Source: Acidobacteriota bacterium (GTDB lineage: Bacteria; Acidobacteriota; Polarisedimenticolia; Polarisedimenticolales; Polarisedimenticolaceae). Taken from it: 64,000 nucleotides of DNA. Below are positions 17,445 to 28,035 of the stretch, one piece after another. Both the position numbers and the translations under genes were made by a program. Under the pieces are notes generated by a model. It worked only from the letters and a program-made list of their open reading frames with translations. It was not told where the DNA came from and searched no databases. Positions within the stretch are counted from its first letter, which is position 1. Every line of letters starts with the position of its first letter. The stretch spans positions 62,001 to 126,000 of the forward strand of contig JAOTYK010000013.1 of assembly GCA_029861955.1 (NCBI GenBank), written 5' to 3'.

Positions 17445-19633
17445 CGACCCCGACTTCCGAGACGGTTTGCGTCGCCGTGGCGTTGCCGATTCCACCTCGC
17501 CGCTCGTTCACCTACCGTGTTCCGGACCGCTGGCAGCATGCGATCGCCCCGGGGGTCGTGGTTCGCGTTCCCTTCGGACCCCGCAAACTCCGCGGGGTCG
17601 TGGTCGACGTCGTGCCCGCACCGGACGATCCATCGATCCGTCTCCGCGACATCGCCGCGGTGCTCGACGACCCACCGGCGTTCACCGACGAACTGCTGCA
17701 GCTCAGTCGCTTCGTCGCGGATTACTACCTCTGTTCCTGGGGCGAGGCTCTCGAGGCGGCCATGCCCCCGCCGGCCGCGAGCGCCAGGATCGATCACGAG
17801 CTGCGTCGCGGTGTGGGGGCCGAGCCGTCGTTTCGGGGTGGCGCGGTCCGGCAACGACAACTGTGGTCGTGGTTGCCCGAGGACGGTGGCTGGCGTTCCG
17901 AGCGTCAGCTTCCCGGCGAACTTCGTCCATCGATCACGGCCCTGCAGCGACGCGGCTGGATCGAGAGGCGGGCGACGGAAGCGGAGGCAGTCGGTTCGCC
18001 CCAGGAGCCGACCTTCGAACTCTCGGTCGAGCAGGAGCGGGTCCTGGCGATCCTGGGAACGGCGATCGAGGCCGGCGAGTACGCTCCGTTCCTGCTCTAC
18101 GGTGCGACGGGGTCCGGAAAGACCGAGGTCTATCTGCGTTCGGCCGAGAGGACGCTCGCCGCGGGCCGAAGCGTGTTGTACCTCGTTCCCGAGATCGGCC
18201 TCACCCCACTTCTACAGGAGAAGATCGAGCGTCGCTTTCCCGGCCAGGTCGTGGTGCTCCACAGCGGCCTCCGCCGTTCGGAACGAAGGCAAGCCTGGGA
18301 TCGTGTCAGGGACGGACGCTGTCGCTTCGTCGTCGGGACTCGATCGGCGGTGTTCGCACCGCTCCACGACACCGGATTGATCCTGGTCGACGAGGAGCAC
18401 GACGGTAGTTACAAGCAGAGTGAGACGCCCCGCTATCACGGCCGCGACGTGGCAGTTGTCCGGGCCCGCAACAACAACGCGATCGTCGTGCTCGGCTCTG
18501 CGACACCGGCCCTTGAGAGTTTCTCCCACGCGCAGGCCGGTCACTACCGGCTCCTGGAACTTGGCGGGCGCGTGACCGCGCGACCGCTGCCGACCGTGAC
18601 CACGGTTGACATGCGAGAGCAATACGGCGAGGCCGGCTCCGTGCTCACGCTCGCACCGGAGACCGTCACGGCATTGCAGGAGTGCATGGAACGTGGCGAG
18701 CAGGCGATGATCCTCCGTAACCGCCGGGGCTGGGCCACGACGCTTCTGTGTCATGCCTGTGGCGAGCGGGTCGTCTGCGGCGAGTGCAGCCTGACGCTGA
18801 CCTGGCATCGGCGCGATCGACGTCTGCGTTGTCATACCTGTGCGGCGGAGCATCCGTACCCCGACGCGTGCCCGACCTGCGAGGGCAAGGATCTTCAGCT
18901 TCTGGGTGAGGGGACCGAACGTGTCGAGGATCGTCTGGCCGAGTTGTTTCCGGACGCGGTCATCGGTCGCATGGATCGGGATACGATCCGCGGTCGGGGC
19001 GCCCACGCGAAGATGCTGGAGCGGGTCGATCGTCGGGAGATCGACATCCTCGTCGGCACGCAGATGATCGCCAAGGGGCACGACTTCGCCGGCGTAACGC
19101 TCGTCTGCGTCCTCTCCGCGGATCAGAGTCTCGGCGTTCCGGATTTTCGAGCGGCGGAGCGAACGTTTCAGCTGCTGACCCAGGTCTCCGGTCGAGCCGG
19201 TCGTGGCGAGGCTGCGGGGCGTGTCGTCGTGCAGGCGTTCGATCCACAACATCCGATCCTCCAGTTTGCCGCCCAGCACGACTACGACGGCTTCTATCGG
19301 CGGGAGATCCGCTTCCGACAGGCCCTTCGCTATCCCCCGGCGGCGGCCATGGTTCGATTGCTGGTGCAGCACGAGGACGAACTTCAGGCGCGAGAGTGGG
19401 CTCAGATGCTCGGCGAGGCAATTCGGGATCGAGTCGGCGATCGTGCGTTTCTCAGTGGTCCCGGCCCGGCGCCGATCGAGCGGATCCAGGGTCGCTTTCG
19501 GCAGATGCTGCTGGCACGCTCCCCGGGACGGCGACAACTCGTGACGGCGATCGACGAGGCGCTCGAGGTGGGCAAGTTGCCCGTGCCGCGGCGGGCAATT
19601 CAGGTCGACGTCGACCCGCTGTCGCTCCTCTGA
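17441..19633 (+). CDS. priA: primosomal replication restart helicase PriA
   Basis: Superfamily 2 3'-5' DNA helicase that reloads the replisome at stalled forks. The N-terminal DNA-binding region (VCVAVALPIPPRRSFTYRVP) is followed by Walker A LLYGATGSGKTEVYL, the DEEH box LILVDEEHDGSYKQ and GSATPALES. The paired zinc sites are CHACGERVVCGEC and CHTC...CPTC, then LVGTQMIAKGHDF and QVSGRAGRGE. Length is 730 residues. I chose GTG 17441, which overlaps the upstream TGA (GTGA); the frame is open a further 46 codons into the glycosylase gene, but that part has no PriA similarity. Confidence 0.94.
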   Translation: MTTPTSETVCVAVALPIPPRRSFTYRVPDRWQHAIAPGVVVRVPFGPRKLRGVVVDVVPAPDDPSIRLRDIAAVLDDPPAFTDELLQLSRFVADYYLCSWGEALEAAMPPPAASARIDHELRRGVGAEPSFRGGAVRQRQLWSWLPEDGGWRSERQLPGELRPSITALQRRGWIERRATEAEAVGSPQEPTFELSVEQERVLAILGTAIEAGEYAPFLLYGATGSGKTEVYLRSAERTLAAGRSVLYLVPEIGLTPLLQEKIERRFPGQVVVLHSGLRRSERRQAWDRVRDGRCRFVVGTRSAVFAPLHDTGLILVDEEHDGSYKQSETPRYHGRDVAVVRARNNNAIVVLGSATPALESFSHAQAGHYRLLELGGRVTARPLPTVTTVDMREQYGEAGSVLTLAPETVTALQECMERGEQAMILRNRRGWATTLLCHACGERVVCGECSLTLTWHRRDRRLRCHTCAAEHPYPDACPTCEGKDLQLLGEGTERVEDRLAELFPDAVIGRMDRDTIRGRGAHAKMLERVDRREIDILVGTQMIAKGHDFAGVTLVCVLSADQSLGVPDFRAAERTFQLLTQVSGRAGRGEAAGRVVVQAFDPQHPILQFAAQHDYDGFYRREIRFRQALRYPPAAAMVRLLVQHEDELQAREWAQMLGEAIRDRVGDRAFLSGPGPAPIERIQGRFRQMLLARSPGRRQLVTAIDEALEVGKLPVPRRAIQVDVDPLSLL

Positions 19634-19652
19634 GCATGCTAGCGTTACGGGC

Positions 19653-21107
19653 GTGAACGTGCGGACACACACTCGACTCGGCATCGTCGGTTCTCTCATG
19701 CCCGGGGGCACCGACGGCGCACAGCCGCGATGGCCCGACAACGCAAGGCATGCAGACATCGCAGAGCTGAGGGCGGACCACCTATCGCCGGACGAGATGT
19801 CGGGGTGGCTTGCCGCGGCACCGGGACCCACCATCGTGACGATTCGAAGATCGTCCGATGGAGGCGGTTTCGACGGCAGTGAAGATGAGCGTCGGCAGTT
19901 GCTGACGCGTTCGCTCGACGAAGGCGCAACGTTTATCGATGTCGAATTGGATAGCGAGTTGGCATCGACGTTTCTGTTGAGCTCGCCTAAGCGTGTTCTC
20001 CTCTCGCATCATGCCGACGACCTTGACCCGTCTTCGTGCGCCGAACACGCACGCCGGTTGCTCGCAACCTCCGCCGCGTACGTGAAGCTGGTGCCGACCG
20101 CGTCATCGGTCTCCGATCTCGCGACGGTCAAGGAACTGCTGGCCGCCTCGGACGGCCGCCTGATCCATTTCGCCATGGGCCGCGCAGGTCGACTCTCCCG
20201 ACTTCTGGCATTCCGCTGGGGCGGAGCCGCGACCTACGGAAGTCTGACGCAAGGTTCAGAAACGGCGGCCGGGCAGTGGTGTGTCGATGCTCTACGCAAG
20301 ACGTTCGCCGTCAACACGATCGGGCCACAGACTCCGCTGCAGTTTCTGCTTGGACGGGAGGTCTACTCTAGCCCATCGCCTGCGATGCATCGTGCCGCGG
20401 CGCGAGAGCATGACCTGGAGACGCGCTACCTGCCCCTCGAGCTCGATGATCTTGACCACCTCCAAGCGATCGAGTCGCCCGAGGGTCTGGCCGTCACTGT
20501 TCCGTTCAAGGAGGCAATCGTCGAGCACTGCAAGACGCTGGATCCCGTCGCGAGCGTGTCCCGATCGGTCAATACGATGCGTCGGGTGGCGGGGCAGTGG
20601 CACGGCGCCAATACCGACGGCCCGGCAACCGTTCAACTCGTCTCTAAGCATCTGGACCTCGACGGTGCACGGGTTCAGATTCTTGGAGCCGGTGGCACGG
20701 CGGCCGCAATCGCGGTGGCCCTGACGGCGGTGGGCGCCAAAGTCGTGATCGCCAATCGACACGAGGACCGCGCGCGCGATCTCGCATCCCGCGTCGGGGC
20801 GGACTGGGGGCCTGCCGACCCGTCCAGCTGGTCGAAGTGGGATCTCCTTGTGCAGACCACACCGTGTCGCACCCTCGCAGAGTTGTCCCTGGCGGAGACT
20901 CCGTTGACCGGTGGGTTGGTCATGGATGCGGTCTACGGGCCCGACGGAACGGAGTTGACCCGTCAAGCGAGAGCCGAAGGCTTGGCGGTCGTCGACGGCC
21001 TCGATCTCCTGATCGCCCAGGGTTCGATGCAGTTTCAACTTCTGAACGAATGTCCCGCCGACGAGGCTCTCATGCGTGCTGCGGCATCACAGTGGCTTTC
21101 CCCGTGA
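19653..21107 (+). CDS. aroDE: fused 3-dehydroquinate dehydratase (type I) / shikimate dehydrogenase
   Basis: Two consecutive shikimate-pathway steps in one 484-residue chain. The AroD part (to about residue 205) has IAELRADHL, IVTIRRSSDGG, LLSHHADD (catalytic His) and AAYVKLVPTA (Schiff-base Lys). The AroE part has YSSPSPAMHRAAA, AVTVPFKEAIVEHC (catalytic Lys), SVNTMRR, GANTDG and the NADP fold VQILGAGGTAAAIAVAL. Such fusions are well known in plants and in some bacteria. It follows priA after 19 bp. The start at GTG 19653 is the first in frame after the priA stop. Confidence 0.9.
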   Translation: MNVRTHTRLGIVGSLMPGGTDGAQPRWPDNARHADIAELRADHLSPDEMSGWLAAAPGPTIVTIRRSSDGGGFDGSEDERRQLLTRSLDEGATFIDVELDSELASTFLLSSPKRVLLSHHADDLDPSSCAEHARRLLATSAAYVKLVPTASSVSDLATVKELLAASDGRLIHFAMGRAGRLSRLLAFRWGGAATYGSLTQGSETAAGQWCVDALRKTFAVNTIGPQTPLQFLLGREVYSSPSPAMHRAAAREHDLETRYLPLELDDLDHLQAIESPEGLAVTVPFKEAIVEHCKTLDPVASVSRSVNTMRRVAGQWHGANTDGPATVQLVSKHLDLDGARVQILGAGGTAAAIAVALTAVGAKVVIANRHEDRARDLASRVGADWGPADPSSWSKWDLLVQTTPCRTLAELSLAETPLTGGLVMDAVYGPDGTELTRQARAEGLAVVDGLDLLIAQGSMQFQLLNECPADEALMRAAASQWLSP

Positions 21108-21183
21108 ATGCTTGACGGGTCCCATGGCTCCCCATACCCTCCTCCTGATGGGGTTCTACGTCGAACCGATCGACAGGGGGAGC

Positions 21184-21807
21184 ATGATGTACGTCAATAG
21201 CCGGTCCGTGGTCGTGCTGGTCCTGCTGGTCCTGCTGCTCGCGGTCCTGAGTGGATGCGCGGGGCTGGCTCCGATGCGTGCCGACGATCCGCGAGGTCTC
21301 GATCGCAAGCTGTCGACGTTCGCCTGGATCGAAGACGGGGATGTGATGACCCTGATTGTCGACACCAAGGCCACCCGCTATCGAGAAGAGACCGCCTATA
21401 TCCCTCTCGAGGTGGCCATCTCCAATAACGGCCTCAAGCAGATCTCCCTGACCCGCGAGTCGTTCACCCTTATGGACGAGGAGGGCAACCGCTATCCCCT
21501 CGCAACGCCGACCGAGTTGATGAAGGGCTACGAATACCTCGACTTCGACCGGACGCACCTCTCGGAGCTACCGGGAATCGTCTTCAATCGTTACGCGGCC
21601 TATGCGTTTTACCCCAGCAAATTCAGCCCCACGCGTGCGCTCGGTGGGATCGTTCACGACTCGCTACCGTTACCCAAGTTCGGCTACACGATCGACGTGC
21701 TCTACTTCCCCAGTCCGACGACCGGTGTCGTGGGGCATGAGTTCGAATTGTTTGTGGACGCGCCGGAACTCGAGGACCCGATCTTCGTGAAGTTCATGGT
21801 TAAGTGA
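21184..21807 (+). CDS. LEA14-like putative lipoprotein
   Basis: Protein of about 207 residues with an N-terminal hydrophobic signal (VVVLVLLVLLLAVLSGC) that ends in a lipobox LSGC. The mature part has DTKATRYREETAYIPLEVAI and LTRESFTLMDEEGNRYPLA, which looks like a single beta-sandwich domain. A Shine-Dalgarno-like aggggg precedes the ATGATG at 21184, which decides the start; in-frame ATG codons at 21148 and upstream look non-coding. The function is unknown; the membrane anchor is inferred. The trpG-like gene starts 2 bp after its stop. Confidence 0.72.
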   Translation: MMYVNSRSVVVLVLLVLLLAVLSGCAGLAPMRADDPRGLDRKLSTFAWIEDGDVMTLIVDTKATRYREETAYIPLEVAISNNGLKQISLTRESFTLMDEEGNRYPLATPTELMKGYEYLDFDRTHLSELPGIVFNRYAAYAFYPSKFSPTRALGGIVHDSLPLPKFGYTIDVLYFPSPTTGVVGHEFELFVDAPELEDPIFVKFMVK

Positions 21808-21808
21808 C

Positions 21809-22390
<582 letters not shown>

Positions 22391-22396
22391 CGGAAC

Positions 22397-22426
22397 TTGC
22401 CCCACAACCCGCTCCGGTGTTAATAA
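22397..22426 (+). promoter_or_regulatory. candidate sigma-70 promoter for the kynurenine operon
   Basis: A -35-like TTGCCC (22397-22402) and a -10-like TAATAA (22421-22426) are separated by 18 bp in the only sizeable gap before the operon. The match is weak, and position is the main support. Confidence 0.3.
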
Positions 22427-22464
22427 GGGTCTCTGCACGGACGCTGGTCAGGAGGTAAGTGCCC

Positions 22465-22986
22465 ATGTCTTCTTTCGCTCCCTACAATCTCAAGGCCTGG
22501 GTCGAAGAGAACCGCGAGTCTCTGAAGCCACCGGTCGGCAACAAGATGGTCTGGAAGGACCGCGAATTCCTGGTGATGGTCGTCGGCGGGCCGAACCGGC
22601 GGAAGGACTATCACGTCGAGGATGGCGAGGAGTTCTTCTATCAGATAGAGGGCGACATCGTCGTTCGAGTGATGGAGGAGTCCGGTCCCCGCGATATCGA
22701 GATCAAGGAAGGGGAGATCTTTCTTCTTCCAGCCCACGTCCCTCACTCTCCGCAACGACCCGCCGGTACCGTCGGTCTTGTCGTCGAGCGGATTCGTCAG
22801 CCCGGCGAGTTGGATCATCTCCGCTGGTTCTGCGAGGGCTGCGGGGAGGTCCTGCACAACGCCAGTTTCGAACTCGAGGATCTCAGTACCCAGCTCAAGC
22901 CGATCATCGAGGGGTTTTATGCGGACGAGTCCGTGAGGACCTGCAAGAGCTGTGGTGTGGTCATGGAGGTGCCGGGCACGAAGTGA
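22465..22986 (+). CDS. 3-hydroxyanthranilate 3,4-dioxygenase
   Basis: Ring-opening cupin dioxygenase that converts 3-hydroxyanthranilate to 2-amino-3-carboxymuconate semialdehyde. Cupin metal ligands lie in [19 protein letters not shown], and the second cupin motif in [13 protein letters not shown]. The C-terminal part keeps the bacterial rubredoxin-like iron site: CEGCGEV and CKSCGVV, two CxxC pairs. A strong ggagg at 22451 is nine bases from ATG 22465, which favours that start over GTG 22459. It is first in an operon holding every other step of tryptophan breakdown. Confidence 0.94.
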   Translation: MSSFAPYNLKAWVEENRESLKPPVGNKMVWKDREFLVMVVGGPNRRKDYHVEDGEEFFYQIEGDIVVRVMEESGPRDIEIKEGEIFLLPAHVPHSPQRPAGTVGLVVERIRQPGELDHLRWFCEGCGEVLHNASFELEDLSTQLKPIIEGFYADESVRTCKSCGVVMEVPGTK

Positions 22987-23008
22987 CCGTTCGCCCGGAA
23001 GGCCTCCG

Positions 23009-24019
23009 ATGAAAATCGACCTGCACACCCACATCGTTCCCGAGAAGTGGCCCGACCTGGCGCGTCGTTACGGCTACCCGGGGTTCGTGAATCTCGAGCA
23101 CCAGGGGGATGGCTGCGCCCGGATGATGCGGGACGGCAAGTGCTTTCGCGTCGTCCAGGAGAACTGTTGGTCGATCGATGCCCGTATCGCCGACTGCGAC
23201 CGTCATGGCGTCGATATGCAGGTTCTCTCGACGGTCCCCGTGATGTTCTCGTACTGGGCGCGACCGGAGCATGGTGCAGAGATCGCCCGTTGGCTAAACG
23301 ACGACCTCGCAGCGGTGGTCGCTCGACGTCCCGACCGATTCGTCGGTCTCGGGACCCTGCCGTTGCAGGACCCCCAGCGATCGATCGGTGAGTTGGAGTA
23401 CTGCGTCGAGACCCTGGGTTTTCCGGGGGTTCAGATCGGCTCGCATGTCAACCAGCACGAACTTGGCCACAAGTCCCTTGCGCCGATCTTCAAGCGAGCG
23501 GAGCAGTTGGGTGCGGCGATCTTCGTCCATCCCTGGGACATGCTCGGCGCCGACCGCTCGAAGGACTACTGGCTGCCCTGGCTTGTCGGAATGCCGGCCG
23601 AGACCAGCATGGCCATCTGCTCCCTGATCTTCTCCGGTCGCCTGGAGCAGCACCCCGATCTGCGGGTCGGTTTCGCCCATGGGGGCGGCTCGTTTCCCGC
23701 GACCGTCGGGCGGATCGTCCACGGGTTCGATGTGCGTCCCGACCTGTGTGCGGTCGATAACCCGGTCTCGCCTGGGGAGTACGTTCGGCGGATCTACTAC
23801 GACTCTTTGGTTCACGATCCGCAGAGCCTGCGGTTTCTGATCGAGCGTGCCGGTCTCGATCGTATCGCGCTGGGAACCGACTATCCGTTCCCGCTGGGAG
23901 AACTGGAACCGGGTCGCCTCATCGAGTCCATGGACGATCTGGACGACTCGGCCCGTCAGCGACTCCTGTCCGGAACGGCCCTGGAGTTTCTCGGCTTGAA
24001 AACCGGGAGCGCGTCGTGA
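23009..24019 (+). CDS. 2-amino-3-carboxymuconate-6-semialdehyde decarboxylase
   Basis: Zinc amidohydrolase-fold decarboxylase (ACMSD) that diverts the pathway from quinolinate/NAD toward aminomuconate. Metal and active-site motifs are [14 protein letters not shown] (HxH at residues 5-7), [20 protein letters not shown] and GTDYPFPLG. The reading frame extends 19 codons upstream into the dioxygenase gene, but the ATG chosen starts exactly at the metal-binding strand. Its TGA overlaps the GTG of kynU. 336 residues, normal for the family. Confidence 0.93.
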   Translation: MKIDLHTHIVPEKWPDLARRYGYPGFVNLEHQGDGCARMMRDGKCFRVVQENCWSIDARIADCDRHGVDMQVLSTVPVMFSYWARPEHGAEIARWLNDDLAAVVARRPDRFVGLGTLPLQDPQRSIGELEYCVETLGFPGVQIGSHVNQHELGHKSLAPIFKRAEQLGAAIFVHPWDMLGADRSKDYWLPWLVGMPAETSMAICSLIFSGRLEQHPDLRVGFAHGGGSFPATVGRIVHGFDVRPDLCAVDNPVSPGEYVRRIYYDSLVHDPQSLRFLIERAGLDRIALGTDYPFPLGELEPGRLIESMDDLDDSARQRLLSGTALEFLGLKTGSAS

Positions 24020-25281
24020 CCGTCCTGGACCGTGCGCGAGAGTTGGACGCGGTCGACCCGCTGGCGCGTTTCCGAGAGCAGTTCCATTTCCCTGACGACG
24101 CCGAAGGAAAACCCTGTCTCTACTTCTGCGGAAACTCCCTGGGGCTACAGCCGAAGAATGTCCAGGACATCGTCGATGAGGAGTTGACCGCCTGGAGGCA
24201 GCGTGCCGTCGATGCTCATTTCGAGGGGGAGCGACCGTGGTATTCGTACCACGAGCGATTTGCCGCGCCGCTGGCCCGTCTTGTGGGTGCGCATCCCGAC
24301 GAAGTTGTCGCCATGAACAGCCTGACCGTCAATCTGCACCTGATGATGGTGTCGTTCTATCGCCCGGACGCCACCCGCAACCGCATCCTCGTGGAACCGT
24401 TCGCCTTCCCGTCGGACAACTTCGCCGTTCGCTCGCAGCTTCGGTTTCATGGGGTCAGAGACGACGGTTTGCTGGTTCCGGCGACAGCGGATGACGGCGT
24501 GACGGTGGACCTGCAGGCGTTCAAGGATCTGTTCGAGGCGCAGGGCGACCGGATCGCGCTGGTTCTTCTGGGCGGTGTGAACTACTTCACCGGGCAGCTG
24601 TACGACCTGAAGGCGATCACCGAGATTGCCCACGCCCACGGGGCCCGGGTCGGTGTCGATCTGGCCCACGCGGCGGGGAACGTCCCGCTGGATCTCCACG
24701 AGAGCGGTGTCGATTTCGCCGTCTGGTGTTCCTACAAGTATCTCAACGCCGGGCCCGGCGCGATCGCCGGTTGTTTCGTTCATCGTCGTCACCTTAAGGA
24801 TCGCTCGCTGTCCCGTTTCGCGGGCTGGTGGGGGCATGACCCGGCCCGTCGTTTTCGCATGCATCTTGAGAGCCGGTTCCAGCCGACGGAGAGCGCCGAC
24901 GGCTGGCAACTAAGCAACCCGCCGATCCTGGCGATGGCACCGCTCTGGGCCTCACTGCGATGGTTCGAGGAAGCGGGAATCGAGGCGTTGCGGGCCAAGT
25001 CGATCCAGCTGACCACGTTCCTGATCGACTGTCTCGACGATCTCGATTTGCCCGGGATGACGATCCTCACCCCGCGGGACCCTCGGTCCCGGGGGAGTCA
25101 GCTGTCGCTCAGGTTCAGGGAGGATGTCGGACCCGTTCAGGAGGCCCTCCAGAAGGCCGGTGTCATCGTCGATGTCCGCAAACCCGACGTGATCCGTGTC
25201 GCGCCCGTCCCGCTCTACAACAGCTTTCATGACGTGTGGCGGTTGACGGAGCGGCTGCGCGACATCGTCGGCGCTTCATGA
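24016..25281 (+). CDS. kynU: kynureninase
   Basis: PLP enzyme that cleaves 3-hydroxykynurenine to 3-hydroxyanthranilate plus alanine. Typical motifs are [12 protein letters not shown] near the N-terminus, [35 protein letters not shown] and the PLP lysine in [16 protein letters not shown], then FAGWWGHDP. 421 residues. Starts at a GTG overlapping the decarboxylase stop (GTGA) and ends overlapping the start of the monooxygenase gene (ATGA), so translation is coupled along the operon. Confidence 0.95.
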   Translation: MTVLDRARELDAVDPLARFREQFHFPDDAEGKPCLYFCGNSLGLQPKNVQDIVDEELTAWRQRAVDAHFEGERPWYSYHERFAAPLARLVGAHPDEVVAMNSLTVNLHLMMVSFYRPDATRNRILVEPFAFPSDNFAVRSQLRFHGVRDDGLLVPATADDGVTVDLQAFKDLFEAQGDRIALVLLGGVNYFTGQLYDLKAITEIAHAHGARVGVDLAHAAGNVPLDLHESGVDFAVWCSYKYLNAGPGAIAGCFVHRRHLKDRSLSRFAGWWGHDPARRFRMHLESRFQPTESADGWQLSNPPILAMAPLWASLRWFEEAGIEALRAKSIQLTTFLIDCLDDLDLPGMTILTPRDPRSRGSQLSLRFREDVGPVQEALQKAGVIVDVRKPDVIRVAPVPLYNSFHDVWRLTERLRDIVGAS

Positions 25282-26615
25282 GCGGGCGCGGTCGGACGGC
25301 GATCGTTGCCGGGGCCGGCCTTGGCGGGTCGCTGATGGCGATCTACCTCGCCCGGGCCGGCTATCGCGTCAAGCTGGTCGAGCGACGGGGCGACCCTCGC
25401 CGACCGGGAATCGGTGGCGGCCGGTCGATCAATCTCGCAATCTCGGCGCGCGGATTCAACGCGCTGGGTGGGGTCGACCTGGAACAACGCGTCCTGGGCA
25501 TGGCGATCCCGATGCGTGGCCGGATGCTTCACGACCACGCGGGGGAGTTGAAGTTTCAACCCTACGGGACGAAGCCCGAGCATGTGATCCGTTCGGTCTC
25601 ACGACTCGGACTGAATCAGATGCTGATTGATGCGGCCTCCGGACACGAGGGCATCGAGTTGTTGTTCGAACATACCGTCCGTGATGTCGATCTCGAGCAG
25701 GGCAACCTGATCGCCAGCCGACCCGGCGGCGGCGAGGTCACGGTCGAAGGGGACTTCGTCGTAGGGGCGGATGGTGCGTTCTCCGCCGTGCGTGCTCGCA
25801 TGCAGCGTCTCGACCGGTTTCAGTACTCGCAGGACTACCTTCCACTGGGTTACAAGGAACTCTCCATCCCCGCGGGAGAGGGTGGGGCGTTTCGTATCGA
25901 GCGGGAGGCGCTTCACATATGGCCGCGGGGCAACTCGATGATGATCGCGCTTCCCAACGCCGATGGATCGTTCACCTGTACGTTGTTCTGGCCGTTCGAG
26001 GGGAAAGCGGGGTTTACGCTCCCGGAGCAGCCCGACGCGATTCGCGAACATTTCGGCACACACTTCGCCGACGCGGTCCCGCTGATGCCCGAGCTGGTCG
26101 AGGATTATCTGCGCAACCCGACCAGCTCGCTCGTGACGGTTCGCTGTTCTCCGTGGCATGTGGGAGGGCGCGTGGTCCTGCTGGGAGATGCTGCCCACGC
26201 CGTGGTGCCGTTCTACGGTCAGGGGGCGAACGCCTCCTTCGAGGACTGCGTCGTGCTGGATGCCTGCCTGCGCGAGGCGTCGGGAGATCTCGGGCAGGCG
26301 TTCGGCGAGTATAGCCGACGCCGCAAGCGTCACGCGGACGCCATCGCCGACCTGGCGATCGAGAATTTTCATGTGATGAGCGATCGTGTGTCGTCACCGC
26401 TGTTCCAGCTGGGAAAGCGGGGCGAGGCGTTGGCCGAGCGGATGTTGCCATTCTGGTTCATCCCGCTCTACACGATGATCAGCTTCAGTCTTATCCCGTA
26501 TGACGATGCGCGTCGGCGCGCGAGCGCCCAGCGGCGTCAGCTGAGGCTGGGAGTTCTGTTTGTCGTCGTCGTCGTTCTGGGTATCCTGGGACTTCTGCTC
26601 TTGCCGGGCGGATAG
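25278..26615 (+). CDS. kmo: kynurenine 3-monooxygenase with C-terminal membrane helix
   Basis: FAD monooxygenase that hydroxylates kynurenine. FAD-binding motif AIVAGAGLGGSLMAIYLARA lies at the N-terminus, with the family-specific GGGRSINLAISARG, FVVGADGAFSAVR and LLGDAAHAVVPFYGQGAN. The last 25 residues (LRLGVLFVVVVVLGILGLLL) form an uninterrupted hydrophobic helix, like the membrane anchor of mitochondrial KMO. The start ATG 25278 overlaps the kynU stop; an earlier in-frame codon at 25236 lies inside kynU and is not expected. 445 residues. Confidence 0.94.
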   Translation: MSGRGRTAIVAGAGLGGSLMAIYLARAGYRVKLVERRGDPRRPGIGGGRSINLAISARGFNALGGVDLEQRVLGMAIPMRGRMLHDHAGELKFQPYGTKPEHVIRSVSRLGLNQMLIDAASGHEGIELLFEHTVRDVDLEQGNLIASRPGGGEVTVEGDFVVGADGAFSAVRARMQRLDRFQYSQDYLPLGYKELSIPAGEGGAFRIEREALHIWPRGNSMMIALPNADGSFTCTLFWPFEGKAGFTLPEQPDAIREHFGTHFADAVPLMPELVEDYLRNPTSSLVTVRCSPWHVGGRVVLLGDAAHAVVPFYGQGANASFEDCVVLDACLREASGDLGQAFGEYSRRRKRHADAIADLAIENFHVMSDRVSSPLFQLGKRGEALAERMLPFWFIPLYTMISFSLIPYDDARRRASAQRRQLRLGVLFVVVVVLGILGLLLLPGG

Positions 26616-26623
26616 GAGGCCTC

Positions 26624-27403
26624 GTGACCATCAACTATTCCAGCTACCTGCAGCTGGATCGCCTGCTGGCGCTGCAGGATCCGCAGTCGGATCCCGAGGA
26701 GCACGACGAGCTGCTCTTCATCGTGATCCATCAGGTCTACGAACTGTGGTTCAAGCAGTTGCTTCACGAACTGGATCGCGCCGAGCGGGATCTTCGCGAT
26801 AACGAGCTGTTCGGGCCGATCGCGACGTTCAAGCGGGTCCGGATGATCGTGAAGACGCTGGTCGGGCAGCTGGACATCCTCGAGACCATGACACCGATGT
26901 CGTTCAACTCCTTTCGCGATCGGCTGGATGACGCGTCGGGGTTCCAGTCGATACAGTTTCGGATGGCGGAGTACGCGTTGGGCTACAAGCGCGAAGGTGC
27001 GCTGAAGCATGTCAAGCCCGAGTGGTTCGGTTACGACGAACTCCGTCGCCGGCTCGACGGCCCGTCCGTGGTAGACGGCTTCTACCGGTTCCTCGCGAGT
27101 CGCGGCCTGGAAGTCCCGCAGGAGGTCCTCGATCGTGAGGGGCAGACGACCCAACCGGACGCCACCGTCCAGAAGGGACTGCTGCAGCTCTATCGCACGG
27201 AGCCATCGGTCGGGATCCTGCTCGAACTGATGATGGATGTCGACGAGGGGCTCCAGGAATGGCGCTATCGGCATGTGAAGCTGGTCGAACGCACGATCGG
27301 CAACAAGCACGGGACCGGCGGCAGTCTCGGGGTCGAGTTCCTCAAGCGGTCGCTGTTCCAGCCGATCTTTCCCGACCTGTGGGCCATCCGGCATGAGTTC
27401 TGA
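26624..27403 (+). CDS. kynA: tryptophan 2,3-dioxygenase
   Basis: Heme dioxygenase that opens the indole ring of tryptophan, the first step of the kynurenine route. Motifs: NYSSYLQLDRLLALQDPQS, VIHQVYELWFKQLLHELD (substrate and heme face), MTPMSFNSFRDRLDDASGFQ, and near the C-terminus WRYRHVKLVERTIGNKHGTG, which carries the proximal heme His. 259 residues, close to the short bacterial form. GTG start after aggaggcct, eight bp behind kmo. Confidence 0.95.
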   Translation: MTINYSSYLQLDRLLALQDPQSDPEEHDELLFIVIHQVYELWFKQLLHELDRAERDLRDNELFGPIATFKRVRMIVKTLVGQLDILETMTPMSFNSFRDRLDDASGFQSIQFRMAEYALGYKREGALKHVKPEWFGYDELRRRLDGPSVVDGFYRFLASRGLEVPQEVLDREGQTTQPDATVQKGLLQLYRTEPSVGILLELMMDVDEGLQEWRYRHVKLVERTIGNKHGTGGSLGVEFLKRSLFQPIFPDLWAIRHEF

Positions 27404-28034
27404 TCCCGACCGCAAGCTCTACGATCTGACGCCTACGATCGATGGGGGGCTTCAGGTTTTCCCGGGGGATACGCCCCCCACCCGAGAGGTGTTGCTGGAT
27501 CTCGCCCGCGGGGACCACCTGACGTTGTCGTCGCTGCACGCAACGGTCCACCTCGGTGCGCATGCCGACGCACCCTCGCACTACGACCGTGACGGCGGCG
27601 ACATGGCCAGCCAGTCGCTGGACCGTTATCTGGGTCGCTGTCGTCTTGTCCGAGCGGAGACGCCGGCGGGTGAGCGGGTGGCAGCGGACCGACTTCCGGA
27701 GGGTGAACTCGGCGAGCGACTCCTGGTCGCGACGAATAGTTACCCCGATCCTCGCCGATCGATTGGCGAGGGCTTCGCAGGGCTGCAGCCGGAGTTCGTC
27801 ACCGAGTGCGCTCGTCGCGGCGTACGGCTGATCGGCGTCGACATGCCCAGCGTCGACCTCGTCGACGCCAAGCACCTAACGGCGCACGCCGCCTGTCGAG
27901 AGCACGGCATCCTGATTCTGGAAGGCCTGTTGCTGAACGAGATTCCCGAAGGCGAGTACGAGTTGATCGCGCTTCCGCTCAAGCTGGCGGGGTTTGACGG
28001 GTCGCCGGTGCGGGCGGTGCTTCGAACGTTGTAG
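27393..28034 (+). CDS. kynB: kynurenine formamidase (arylformamidase, cyclase family)
   Basis: Zinc hydrolase that turns N-formylkynurenine into kynurenine, the second step of the pathway. The family motif HxGxHxDxPxH appears as HLGAHADAPSHY near residues 51-62, preceded by FPGDTPP. Further on IGVDMPSVDLVDAKHLTAH and EGLLLNEIPEGEYEL match the bacterial KynB family. 213 residues. The ATG lies inside the end of kynA, an 11-bp overlap. Its stop is one base from the end of the convergent RidA gene. Confidence 0.92.
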   Translation: MSSDPDRKLYDLTPTIDGGLQVFPGDTPPTREVLLDLARGDHLTLSSLHATVHLGAHADAPSHYDRDGGDMASQSLDRYLGRCRLVRAETPAGERVAADRLPEGELGERLLVATNSYPDPRRSIGEGFAGLQPEFVTECARRGVRLIGVDMPSVDLVDAKHLTAHAACREHGILILEGLLLNEIPEGEYELIALPLKLAGFDGSPVRAVLRTL

Positions 28035-28035
28035 C

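Noticed and set aside
15807-17495. Open frame of 562 codons on the minus strand across coaBC and the uracil-DNA glycosylase gene
   Set aside because: Low-complexity Arg/Ser/Thr-rich translation antisense to two well-supported genes.
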